DNA from: a bacterium
GTDB taxonomy: Bacteria; Acidobacteriota; Thermoanaerobaculia; Multivoradales; JAHEKO01
DNA length: 32,487 nt
NCBI GenBank assembly: GCA_024224155.1
Contig: JAAENP010000124.1
Coordinates: forward strand, 1-32,487
Reading direction: 5' to 3'
Numbering within the stretch: position 1 is the first letter of the stretch; the number at the start of each line of letters is the position of its first letter. Made by a program: the position numbers and the translations under genes. Below the pieces are notes generated by a model that had not been told where the DNA came from, ran no database searches, and saw only the letters and a list, made by a program, of their open reading frames with translations. Below are positions 17,812 to 29,514 of this stretch, piece by piece.

Positions 17812-19368
17812 CTACCTCCCGTGCTCGCCGTGCTCGAGTACGCGTGTGTCTCCCTGCCATCCCGACGTCTCCAGGAACAGCTTCTTGAGCAGGTTGCGAG
17901 TGACCATTTGCCGGTACTCGAGACTCGCCCTCATGTCGCTGATCGGGGTGTAGTCGCGATCCAATGCGGCCATGCCTTCCGCGAGCGTTGATTCATTCCA
18001 CCGTCTGCCCTCCAGCGCCCGCTCACACTCGGTGGCGCGCTTGGGTATCGCCGCCATGCCGCCGTAGCAGATCCTGACGTCTCGAACCCGGTCGTCGTTC
18101 AACCGGAAGGCGTAGGCCCCGCAGACGGCCGAGATGTCCTGATCGAATCGTTTGCTGATCTTGTACATTCTGAGCTGGCGATCGGCGGGCTCGAGCGGGA
18201 TTCGCACTCGCTCCACGAATTCGCCCGGGTCCAGGGCCGTCTGCTGGTAGGCGATGTAGAACTCGTCCAGGGGCAGCTCGCGGGTCTGCTTTCCGCGCCG
18301 CAGCACGAGCGACGCGCCGAGTGCGATCAACCCGGGCATCGAGTCGCCGATCGGAGAACCGTTGGCGACATTGCCGCCGATCGTCGCCGCGTTCCGGATC
18401 GGTGGCGAGGCGAAGCGCCGGTACATCTCGCCCATGTCCGGGAAGTGCTCTCCGATCAAGCCCTGGGCGTCGCTGACCGAGACCGCCGCGCCGACCTCGA
18501 TGTGGGCCCCGGTCGCCTCGAGAGCCTTGAGCTCTTCGACGTCTCCCAGGTAGATCACGGTATCGAGATCCATTTGATTCTTGGTGACCCAAAGCCCGAT
18601 GTCTGTCCCGCCGGCCAGGATGTAGGCGTCCGGATGGCGTTCGACCAGTTCGGCGAAGTCCTCGATCTTGGTCGGGGCGTAGTACCTGCGGGTTTCGCCG
18701 GCGAGGTTGGGGCCGGTTACGGCGAGTGTGCCGCTGCGCTGAATGGAGCGCAGCCGCTCGACCATCTCGAGCTCGCCCGGGGAAGGCCGATCTCCATGTT
18801 CGGCCGAATAGGGGCTGTGGGTCCAGGTGCCGTTGCCGTTGCCGGACAACGCATACATCTTCTCAGCGGCCTCTAGGATCGGGCGGTAACCGGTGCAACG
18901 GCACAGGTTGCCCGCAAGCATGTCGTTGATGCGCGCTCTGCTGGGCTTGGGCTCCGACTTGTACAGTGCGAACATCGACATCACGAACCCCGGTGTGCAG
19001 AAACCGCACTGCGAGCCGTGGCACTCGATCATGGCCCTTTGCGCCGGATGCAAGGTGCCGTCCGGGGCACGCAAGCTCTCGACGGTGAACAGCGCCTTGC
19101 CGTCGAGGGTTGGCACGAACTGGATGCAGGAGTTGAGTGCGCGGAATCGAACCCGGTCTCCGTCGAGTGTTCCGAGAACCACGGTACAGGCACCGCAGTC
19201 GCCCTCCGCGCATCCCTCCTTGGTGCCGGTGCGGCGGAGGGTCTCGCGCAGGTAGTTGAGCACCGTGGTGTTGGGATCGATATCTCGAATCGTCCTGACC
19301 TCGCCGTCGAGGATGAAGCGGATCGGATCGCCAGGGACCTCGGAGCCGGGCTGTTTGGTCGCCGTCAT
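17812..19368 (-). CDS. xdhA: Xanthine dehydrogenase, iron-sulfur/FAD subunit
   Basis: The 518-aa protein pairs with XdhB. The plant-type [2Fe-2S] domain has C53, C58 and C61 (GCAEGDCGAC), with C81 as fourth ligand. The second cluster domain has C121 and C124 (QCGFCTPG) and C156 and C158 (NLCRCTGYRPI). After a linker of about 80 residues the FAD domain shows ILAGGTDIGLW at 250-260 and NAATIGGNVANGSPIGDS at 326-343. Electrons flow from the Mo site through both clusters to FAD and on to NAD+ or another acceptor. I chose the ATG at 19368 because GGAGAG lies 8 nt upstream; the ATG at 19428 lacks a ribosome site and adds 20 residues without family similarity. It is the first gene of the operon. Confidence 0.95.
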   Translation of the reverse strand: MTATKQPGSEVPGDPIRFILDGEVRTIRDIDPNTTVLNYLRETLRRTGTKEGCAEGDCGACTVVLGTLDGDRVRFRALNSCIQFVPTLDGKALFTVESLRAPDGTLHPAQRAMIECHGSQCGFCTPGFVMSMFALYKSEPKPSRARINDMLAGNLCRCTGYRPILEAAEKMYALSGNGNGTWTHSPYSAEHGDRPSPGELEMVERLRSIQRSGTLAVTGPNLAGETRRYYAPTKIEDFAELVERHPDAYILAGGTDIGLWVTKNQMDLDTVIYLGDVEELKALEATGAHIEVGAAVSVSDAQGLIGEHFPDMGEMYRRFASPPIRNAATIGGNVANGSPIGDSMPGLIALGASLVLRRGKQTRELPLDEFYIAYQQTALDPGEFVERVRIPLEPADRQLRMYKISKRFDQDISAVCGAYAFRLNDDRVRDVRICYGGMAAIPKRATECERALEGRRWNESTLAEGMAALDRDYTPISDMRASLEYRQMVTRNLLKKLFLETSGWQGDTRVLEHGEHGR

Positions 19369-19547
19369 GGTCGTGCTCTCCGGGGAAGAATCTGTCCTAA
19401 GTAAAGTGCTCCCGGCTGATAGCCCCATCGGTCCGCCGAGTTCGAAGACCCGGTCGAAACCGGAGATTCAACCATGCTGCTGTGCGGCCGCCAAGGAACC
19501 CGCTGGAGTGTCTCTGAATCAGTATAGCTCAGCGGATCGCGACCGCC

Positions 19548-19702
19548 GCTCGAGGGTAGTGGTACGTTTTGAGCATCTTGGCCCATGCTAGGATCTCATC
19601 CATGCCTAGTAAGGGCGACGTGGCCTGGTGGGTGATTCTTGGCGTGATGGCCGTGCTGCTCATCATCTTGCTAGCCTGACTCGTACCACTACCCGCTCGA
19701 GC
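19548..19702. repeat. Inverted repeat with arms 19548-19566 and 19682-19702
   Basis: GGGTAGTGGTACG (19554-19566) and CGTACCACTACCC (19682-19694) are perfect reverse complements over 13 bp. After a 2-nt bulge the match continues with GCTCGA against TCGAGC. The 115-nt interior contains the whole small ORF with its ribosome site; the right arm starts 2 nt after its stop codon. Confidence 0.75.
19602..19679 (+). CDS. Possible 25-residue single-helix membrane peptide
   Basis: The ORF starts ATG at 19602, with AGGA 8 nt upstream, and ends at TGA 19679. It encodes a short charged start (MPSKGD), then VAWW and an uninterrupted hydrophobic stretch of about 17 residues ending in ILLA. That is a textbook single membrane helix. 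It is divergent from xdhA and is enclosed by the inverted repeat. Small membrane peptides of this size often modulate transporters or enzymes, but no homolog is known to me. A chance ORF is possible, although the combined ribosome site, start and helix argue for a real gene. Confidence 0.45.
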   Translation: MPSKGDVAWWVILGVMAVLLIILLA

Positions 19703-19744
19703 GCAAGCGGAGGTCGACCGCCGCCATACAGTGAGACTCCGCGC

Positions 19745-22087
19745 CTACGGCGTCAGCGGCCAGACCAGCGGCAGCATCAGAAGCGTTACCACCAGGCAGA
19801 CCAGGGTCAGAGGTAGGCCGACCTTGATGTAGTCGATGAAGCGATAGCCGCCCGGTCCCATGATCAGGACGTTAGCGGGATGCGCCACCGGGCTCATGAA
19901 GCTGGCGGAGGCCGACAGCGACACGGTCATCATGAGGGCGTACGGAGACATTCCCAGGTCGGCGGCGGTGTTGACGGCGAGCGGTGCGACCAGGATGGCC
20001 ACCGCGGCCGTGGGCATGACCTGGGCGGCAAAGGCGGTGAGCAGGTAGAGGCCGGCGACAACGGCCAACGGTCCCAGACCGCCGACCCAGTCCACCACGA
20101 GCCGGGTGACCAGCTCGGCGGCTCCGGTCTGCTGAATCGCCAGGCCCAGAGGCAGCATTCCCGCGATCAGGAAAACAGCCCGCCATTCGATCGAGCGATA
20201 GGCTTCGTCCATGGTCAGGCAGCCGCTCAAGACCATGAGGACGGCGCCCGTGACCGCGGCGATATAGATCGGCATCCACCCCAGGATCACCGAGCCGACG
20301 ACGGCGGCCATCAGCAGGGCCGAGAGCGGTGCCTTTTCGATCAGCGGCGGTTCCTGGGCCTCTTCCGTGAGCACCAGAAAGTCGCGGTCGGTGCCGAGCA
20401 GCTTGAGCTTCTCTCGCGGGCCGTGCAGCAGCAGGGCGTCGCCGAACTGGAGTGGAAAGTAGCGCAGATTGCGATAGGGCTTGCCCTCGCGCATCACGGC
20501 CATGACGTTAAAACCGTACTTCTCGCGGAAATGCAGCTGCGGCAGGGTCTTGCCCGCCGCGGCCGAGCGCGGCGCCAGGACGGCCTCGGCCAGGCCGACC
20601 CGCTCCGACTGGAGCTCGCTGAGCTCCGGAGCGATTTCGGTGTCGACCGGCAGCTCGTGCAGGCCTTCCAGGGTCTTGAGCTCCTCTCGCCGGCCCTTGA
20701 CCAGCAGCGTGTCGCCGGCGAGCAACTGCTCGTCGGCCGGAGGGATGAGCTGTTTCTGGCCGTCGCGGATGATGGCCATAACGCCCAGGCTGAAGACGTC
20801 CCCGAGCCGGCTCTCCGCCAGGGTCTTGCCGGCGACGGGAGATTGAGCCGGCACGCTCACCGACATCAGCCGATCTTCGAGACGGTACTTCGCGACGTCT
20901 GCGACATCCGAGACCAGGAACTGAGAATCGTCGCGCAGCTTGTCGAGATTCTCTCGCTTGCCGTGGACCAGCAGCACGTCGCCCGGCGCCAGTCGGGTCT
21001 CGGCCAGGTGGGTACGAAGAGGTCCCCGCTCTCGCCAGGCCGCCAGCACCAGGACCTGGAAACGGCTGCGAAAGTCGGTCTCGCGCAGGCTGTGACCGAG
21101 CAGGTGGGACCGACGCGTGAGCACGACCTCGGCAAATCCCACATCATCGGACACGAGCTCGCCGGGCGTTACGGTCACCGGCTCCAAGGTGAGGTACTCG
21201 GAGACTCCGACCTCGCCGAGAACATCCCGGGGGCCCTGGACCACGATCCGGTCGCCGGGCTCGAAGCGCACGGCCGGGTCGGGAGCGAGGTCGAGGCGCC
21301 CCTTGCGCAGAATTCCCATGACGTTGAGGCCGAGAGCGGAGCCGACGCGGCTCTCCGCCAGGCTCTGTCCCGCCAGGTGCGAGTCCTTTGGCACGTCGAG
21401 CACGAAGATCCGACCCTGCAGACTGTAGACCTCATCGAGGTCCTCCTCGTCGCCGGTCATCTCCCGCGCCGGATTACGCGACGGCAAAATGCGACGGCCG
21501 ATCAGAGCCATATAGGCAATCCCGGCCACCACCACCAGGGCTCCGACGGGAGTGAAGTCGAACATGCTGAAGGGCTCGAGGCCGTGCTCGCCGAGTGCCG
21601 CGCTGACCAGAATGTTCGGGGGCGTGCCGATCAGGGTCATCAGGCCGCCGAGCAGCGAGCTGAAGGCGAGCGGGATGAGCAGCTTCGAAGGCGGACGGTG
21701 TGTCTGTCGCGAGATGTCCATGACCACCGGCAGCAAGAGCGCCGCCACGCCGACGTTGTTCATGAACGCCGAGAGGGTAGCCGAGGTCAGCATGATGACC
21801 ATGATCAGGCGTGCTTCGCTGTTGCCCGCGAGGCGGAGCACCTGGCGACCGAGAATCCCGGCGACACCGGTCCGCGACAGCCCTCCGCTCAGAATGAACA
21901 CGGCCCAGACGGTGATCACCGCCGGATTGCTGAAGCCGGAGACCGCCTCCTTGGGCGAGATGAGCCCGGTCAGGGCGAGGGCGATGAGAACCAGGAGAGC
22001 CACCAGATCGACGCGTATCAGCTCGCTGACGAACAGGATGATCGCGGCGGCGAGAATCCCGAAGACGATGGCAATCTCGAGGGTCAG
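19745..22087 (-). CDS. SLC13/DASS-type transporter with four TrkA-C domains
   Basis: The protein has about 780 residues. N-terminal helices carry FMNNVGVAALLLPVV and GTPPNILV, and C-terminal helices carry SFMSPVAHPANVLIMGPGGY; these are the two pseudo-symmetric SLC13-type transport motifs. Between them lie four TrkA-C (RCK_C) domains at about 225-293, 317-383, 405-473 and 497-563, each with a GDxLLV.G.RE.L-like core. The usual number is two. The family moves sulfate, dicarboxylates or other anions; the substrate here is unknown. The start is unclear. A GTG at 22174 would overlap the amidohydrolase by 91 nt. A CTG at 22087 gives the family-like start (M)TLEIAIVFG and a CTGA overlap with the upstream stop, so I prefer it. 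It is the third gene of its operon. Confidence 0.85.
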   Translation of the reverse strand: MTLEIAIVFGILAAAIILFVSELIRVDLVALLVLIALALTGLISPKEAVSGFSNPAVITVWAVFILSGGLSRTGVAGILGRQVLRLAGNSEARLIMVIMLTSATLSAFMNNVGVAALLLPVVMDISRQTHRPPSKLLIPLAFSSLLGGLMTLIGTPPNILVSAALGEHGLEPFSMFDFTPVGALVVVAGIAYMALIGRRILPSRNPAREMTGDEEDLDEVYSLQGRIFVLDVPKDSHLAGQSLAESRVGSALGLNVMGILRKGRLDLAPDPAVRFEPGDRIVVQGPRDVLGEVGVSEYLTLEPVTVTPGELVSDDVGFAEVVLTRRSHLLGHSLRETDFRSRFQVLVLAAWRERGPLRTHLAETRLAPGDVLLVHGKRENLDKLRDDSQFLVSDVADVAKYRLEDRLMSVSVPAQSPVAGKTLAESRLGDVFSLGVMAIIRDGQKQLIPPADEQLLAGDTLLVKGRREELKTLEGLHELPVDTEIAPELSELQSERVGLAEAVLAPRSAAAGKTLPQLHFREKYGFNVMAVMREGKPYRNLRYFPLQFGDALLLHGPREKLKLLGTDRDFLVLTEEAQEPPLIEKAPLSALLMAAVVGSVILGWMPIYIAAVTGAVLMVLSGCLTMDEAYRSIEWRAVFLIAGMLPLGLAIQQTGAAELVTRLVVDWVGGLGPLAVVAGLYLLTAFAAQVMPTAAVAILVAPLAVNTAADLGMSPYALMMTVSLSASASFMSPVAHPANVLIMGPGGYRFIDYIKVGLPLTLVCLVVTLLMLPLVWPLTP

Positions 22088-23316
22088 TGTGTTCTGCTTC
22101 CCTGGCCTGGAAGGGCGGCTGGGTCGATCAGCCGGCCATGGCTGATCACGTACCTTGGTTGTTCGTGGTGCCACAGGGCTTCGTAGACAGAGCCCGCGTT
22201 CAACACCACGCAGTGGGCCGGCGCACCGGTCTCGAGCACGAAGCTCTCGACGTTCATCGCTCGCGCCGCGTCGACGGTGATCATGTCGTAGATCTTCTCC
22301 ATCTGCGGAAAGGTCGTCATCCAGAGCATGTGAACAGCGAGGAATCCCACCTCGAGCATGTTATTGCGACCGAACGGATAGTAGGCGTCGGCGATATCGT
22401 CCTGCCCCAGGGCTACGAGCACATTCTGGGCGATGAGCTCCTTGGCACGCGCGTGAAGTGGCCCGGTATGGGGATCGGTGACCACTCCCATGCCGGCCTT
22501 GTTCAGCAATGCGCTGATCTTCCTGAAGTAGGGCTCGGGGTACATGCTCATGGCCCGCGCATGGTGCGCCAGGCAACGTCCCGTCCAGCCGTCCTGGATA
22601 GCTCTCACCGCCATCTTCTCTAGAGTCCTCAAACCCGGGTCTCCGGCATCGTCGACTAACATCGAAACGTCGGCGTCGTAGGTCCTGGCGATCTCGAACA
22701 TCTCGTCGATGTGTTTCTGCTCGTCCTCGGCGGTGTACTCGATCCATGGGATCCCGCCAACGACGTCGGCGCCCAGATCCATGGCCTCGCGCACCAGATC
22801 CGCGGTCCCCGGCTCGCGCACGACGCCGTCCTGCGGAAACGCCACCACCTGAACGTCCACGACCCCCTTGAACTCCTCCCGGGCCTTCAAAAGGGCCTTG
22901 ACGCCGATCAGCCGGGCCTTCGAGTCGATGTCGGCGAAAGCCCGGATGTGGGTGTTGCCGAATCGGGCGGCCAGCCGTAAGGCCTTGCGAACGTTGCCCA
23001 GGATCCAACGCTGATCGTACTTCTCCTTGACTCGAGCCGCTTGCTCGATGGCGGTCATCGCGGCACCCATTTCACCGCCGTGATAGGACTCGATCGAGCG
23101 CGAGTCGAGCATCCCCAGGGTGTAGACCTTGTCGAGATGAAGATGGGGATTGGCGAACGACTCCGTGACCAGGTTGCCGTCTGCGCGAATCACCTTGCGG
23201 CCGCGAGTGGTGATCTTCCCGGCAATCTTCTTGACCACGCCGTCGGCGATGCCGATGTCTACGGCCGCCTCGCGCCGGCGAAGGCGGGCATTGCGGATGA
23301 TCAGGTCGTAGGTCAA
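22084..23316 (-). CDS. Cytosine-deaminase-like amidohydrolase with altered metal site
   Basis: This protein of about 410 residues belongs to the bacterial cytosine deaminase (CodA-like) amidohydrolases. From a TTG at 23316 it begins (M)TYDLIIRNARL, which fits the family; an ATG at 23409 would overlap the permease gene by 53 nt and lacks a ribosome site. The ligands H58 and H60 (NPHLHLDK), the later His at about 252 (AHHARAMSM) and D306 (GQDDIADAYYPFG) are present. The CodA motif H-C-D-E reads L220-V-D-D223, so the third metal His and the catalytic Glu are both changed. It lies 40 bp after the AzgA-type permease and overlaps the transporter. A role in deaminating or opening an imported base is plausible; the exact substrate is unknown. 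Confidence 0.75.
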   Translation of the reverse strand: MTYDLIIRNARLRRREAAVDIGIADGVVKKIAGKITTRGRKVIRADGNLVTESFANPHLHLDKVYTLGMLDSRSIESYHGGEMGAAMTAIEQAARVKEKYDQRWILGNVRKALRLAARFGNTHIRAFADIDSKARLIGVKALLKAREEFKGVVDVQVVAFPQDGVVREPGTADLVREAMDLGADVVGGIPWIEYTAEDEQKHIDEMFEIARTYDADVSMLVDDAGDPGLRTLEKMAVRAIQDGWTGRCLAHHARAMSMYPEPYFRKISALLNKAGMGVVTDPHTGPLHARAKELIAQNVLVALGQDDIADAYYPFGRNNMLEVGFLAVHMLWMTTFPQMEKIYDMITVDAARAMNVESFVLETGAPAHCVVLNAGSVYEALWHHEQPRYVISHGRLIDPAALPGQGSRTH

Positions 23317-23356
23317 CTTGCCTGGGCTGAGTTCCGCAAGGAAAGGTGCGGTTTCC

Positions 23357-24664
23357 TTAGCCGCCCGTTCGAACCGCGTAGAAGCCGGCCAGGAGTGCCG
23401 CCAGCACATACAGGATCGGGTGAACTTCCTTGAAGCGACCCCGCAGCACTTTGATCAGGACGTACGAGACGATGCCCAGGCTGATGCCGTTGGCGATCGA
23501 ATAGGTAAACGGCATGGTCGCCGCGGTGAGGAAGGCCGGCACGGCTTCGTCGATCCTGGACCAGTCGAGGTCGCGGGCGCCCTGCATCATGAGCGCCCCG
23601 ACCACGATCAGGGCCGGCGCCGTGGCGATGGCGGGCACCGCCGTGAAGAGCGGCGTCAGAAACAGCGAGAGCAGAAAGAGGCCGCCCACGACGACGGAGG
23701 TCAGACCCGTTCTGCCCCCTTCTTCGACGCCGGTGGCCGATTCGACGTAGCTGGTCACGGTGCTGGTTCCCACGGCGGCTCCGACCGCGGTGCCAATGGC
23801 GTCCGCAGCGAAGGCCCGGTTGGCTCGAGGCAATTCGCCGTCTTCGTCCACGAAGCCGGCCAGCCTGCCGACACCGATCAAGGTGCCGGCCGTGTCGAAG
23901 ATATCCACGAACAGAAAGGCGAGAACGACCAGAATGAGCTTGCCGGTCAGCAGGCCGCTGAAGTCGAGCGCTAGGAAAGTCTCCTCCGGAAGGTGGGGCA
24001 GGCTAAACAGCTGTTCGGGCCGTGGACTGAGACCCGAGAACCAGCACACCACGGTCACTCCGAGGATGCCGATGAGGATCGCCCCTTTGACTCGGCCGGC
24101 GAGCAGAACGGTCATCACGACCAGTCCGGCCAGCGCGAGCAGGACGGTCGGACTGCGAACGTCGCCCAGGGTCACCAACGTCGCCGGATGATCGACCACC
24201 AGACCGGCGTTTTCGAAGCCGATGATCGCCAGGAAGAGCCCAATGCCGCTCATCGTGGCGATCTTGATCGACGTGGGAATCGCCCGCAGCAGGGCCGTCC
24301 GCACGCCGGTGGCGGCGAGCGCCAGAAAGAGGAGCCCCTCCACGAAGACGGCCGCCAGGGCCACCGGCCAGGGAACGCCCAGGGTACCCACGACGCCGAA
24401 GGTGAAGTACGCGTTCAAGCCCATCCCGGGCGCCAGGGCGAAGGGATAGTTGGCATAAAGGCCCATGACCAGCGTGGCGACCGCTGCCGCCAGCGCCGTC
24501 GCGACGGCGACGTCGCTTGCCGGGAGCCCGGCCTGCGAGAGGATCTGAGGATTGACGAAGAGGATGTACGACATGGTGAGAAAAGTCACCACGCCGGCGC
24601 GCACCTCGGTGCCAATTGTCGTGCCCTGAGATCGGAGCCCGAAGAACCGCTCGATAGTGCTCAC
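23357..24664 (-). CDS. AzgA-type purine (adenine/guanine/hypoxanthine) permease
   Basis: The 435-aa protein has about 12-13 membrane segments and clear AzgA/GhxP/PbuG family motifs. These are MSYILFVNPQIL near residue 31, then GLYANYPFALAPGMGLNAYF near 68, FVDIFDTAGTLIGV near 252, and GTSTVTSYVESATGVEEGGRTG near 298. Family members import adenine, guanine or hypoxanthine by proton symport. The start is a GTG at 24664 with no obvious ribosome site, and a TATAAT box lies only 10 nt upstream. It heads an operon with the amidohydrolase and the SLC13 transporter and diverges from the ssnA-like gene. Confidence 0.92.
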   Translation of the reverse strand: MSTIERFFGLRSQGTTIGTEVRAGVVTFLTMSYILFVNPQILSQAGLPASDVAVATALAAAVATLVMGLYANYPFALAPGMGLNAYFTFGVVGTLGVPWPVALAAVFVEGLLFLALAATGVRTALLRAIPTSIKIATMSGIGLFLAIIGFENAGLVVDHPATLVTLGDVRSPTVLLALAGLVVMTVLLAGRVKGAILIGILGVTVVCWFSGLSPRPEQLFSLPHLPEETFLALDFSGLLTGKLILVVLAFLFVDIFDTAGTLIGVGRLAGFVDEDGELPRANRAFAADAIGTAVGAAVGTSTVTSYVESATGVEEGGRTGLTSVVVGGLFLLSLFLTPLFTAVPAIATAPALIVVGALMMQGARDLDWSRIDEAVPAFLTAATMPFTYSIANGISLGIVSYVLIKVLRGRFKEVHPILYVLAALLAGFYAVRTGG

Positions 24665-24674
24665 GTGCCCGGAG

Positions 24675-24680
24675 ATTATA
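24675..24680 (-). promoter_or_regulatory. Consensus -10 box close to the AzgA-type permease start
   Basis: The minus strand has a perfect TATAAT ending 10 nt before the GTG start, which stands out in GC-rich DNA. Transcription would start about 3-5 nt before the start codon, giving a leaderless or nearly leaderless mRNA, which fits the missing ribosome site. No good -35 hexamer is seen (TAGCTT at 16 nt). Confidence 0.35.
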
Positions 24681-24776
24681 GCTTCATCCGCCTGCTAAGC
24701 TACTTGGCGTTGACGCAGGAAGCCAATACGTTTGCTGCGCTCGCGGTCGCGAGCGACAGCCCGACGGAGGTCGAGC

Positions 24777-25799
24777 ATGGATAACACGACTCCGGGCCTC
24801 GTCTGTGCCCACCATCACCTGTACTCGTCTCTGGCGCGCGGCATGCCGGCACCTCCGAAGACGCCAACGAGCTTCCAGGAGATCCTTGAGCAGATCTGGT
24901 GGCGGCTGGACGCGGCGCTGGATCCGGAGATGATCCGCTGGTCGGCGATGCTCGGCGCGCTCGAAGCGCTCGAGGCGGGCACCACGGCAATCGTGGACCA
25001 CCACGAGTCGCCGAACGCCATCGAGGGGTCGCTGTCGACGATCGCCGAAGCCTGCGCCGAGGTCGGTGTGCGAGTCGTCTGTGCCTACGGCGTGACCGAC
25101 CGCCACGGGCCCGACGGAGCTCGGCGCGGCCTGGAGGAGAACGAGCGCTTTCTGCGAGGCGGGGGTAAGGGGCTGGTCGGCATCCATGCGGCGTTCACGT
25201 GCAGCGATGAGACGCTTGCGTCGGCGGCCGCGCTGGCTTCCGATCTGGGCGTCGGCGCCCACATTCACGTCGCCGAGGGTCTGGGCGACGTCAGCGCGCC
25301 CGAGCGCCTGGCCGGCTTGACCGATGACGACTGGCTTCTCGCCCACTGCATCCACATTCCGGACGACCACGGCCTCAAGGGTACGATTCAGCACAACACC
25401 AGATCCAACATGAACAACGCCGTCGGCTACGCTCGGCCCTTTCGATTCGACAACCCGGTGGTGCTGGGCTCCGACGGCATTGGTGGCAATATGATCGAGG
25501 AGTTCCGGCTCGCCTACGTCAAGCACCGTGAGGTCGACGTTCTGGCCACGCCCGAGACGGCCTGGGGCTGGCTCGAGAACGGCTGGGAGCTGGTGCCCGA
25601 GGCCCGAGAGGACGTCGTGACCTGGTCCTACGATCCCATGGATGCCTGGCACCTGGCTTTCACCCCGGGGGTGAGACCACTCGAGATCGTCATGGACGGA
25701 GAAGTGGTTTTCGCCGAGGGCAAGCCGACGCGCGTTGACGCGGGAGAGGTAAGGGCCAAGGCTGCGGAGCAGGCCAAGCGCCTGCACGCGCGACTATGA
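24777..25799 (+). CDS. ssnA: SsnA-like amidohydrolase, lacking the N-terminal subdomain
   Basis: This 340-aa protein aligns with E. coli SsnA, an aminohydrolase of the purine locus (about 440 aa). It shows GLVCAHHHLYSSLARG (metal H12 and H14), WWRLDAALDPE, VDHHESP, H164 and E167 in AHIHVAEG, H190 in LLAHCIH, HNTRSNMNNAVGYAR, and D233 in GSDGIGG. The metal site is complete. The usual first 50-55 residues (strands of the composite beta-sandwich) are absent. Upstream bases in any frame do not encode them, and GGAGG sits 6 nt before the ATG, so this is the natural start. The C-terminal part is also compact. It lies 93 bp before the ygfK-like gene, the same neighbour as in E. coli, so it should act on a purine ring-opening intermediate. 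Confidence 0.85.
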   Translation: MDNTTPGLVCAHHHLYSSLARGMPAPPKTPTSFQEILEQIWWRLDAALDPEMIRWSAMLGALEALEAGTTAIVDHHESPNAIEGSLSTIAEACAEVGVRVVCAYGVTDRHGPDGARRGLEENERFLRGGGKGLVGIHAAFTCSDETLASAAALASDLGVGAHIHVAEGLGDVSAPERLAGLTDDDWLLAHCIHIPDDHGLKGTIQHNTRSNMNNAVGYARPFRFDNPVVLGSDGIGGNMIEEFRLAYVKHREVDVLATPETAWGWLENGWELVPEAREDVVTWSYDPMDAWHLAFTPGVRPLEIVMDGEVVFAEGKPTRVDAGEVRAKAAEQAKRLHARL

Positions 25800-25892
25800 G
25801 CTGGAGGCAGGTGCCAGGCGGAAAGGCCGACGGGGTTGAAGCCGTGGGACGCCTCGTTCGCCGTCTCCAATGCGCAGAAGGGAGTTCTAGAC

Positions 25893-29504
<3,612 letters not shown>

Positions 29505-29514
29505 GTCCGGAGCG

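Larger units (their letters stand above)
19369..19744. other. Intergenic region with small ORF inside an inverted repeat
   Basis: This stretch of about 375 bp lies between xdhA (leftward) and the end of the SLC13 gene (leftward). It must contain the promoter of the xdh operon. It also holds the 25-codon ORF at 19602-19679 and the inverted repeat at 19548-19702. No confident -35/-10 pair for xdhA was found. Confidence 0.55.

Noticed and set aside
19880-22186. Long plus-strand open frame of 768 codons
   Set aside because: It is antisense to the SLC13 transporter and has low-complexity His/Gln/Arg composition; a shadow frame.
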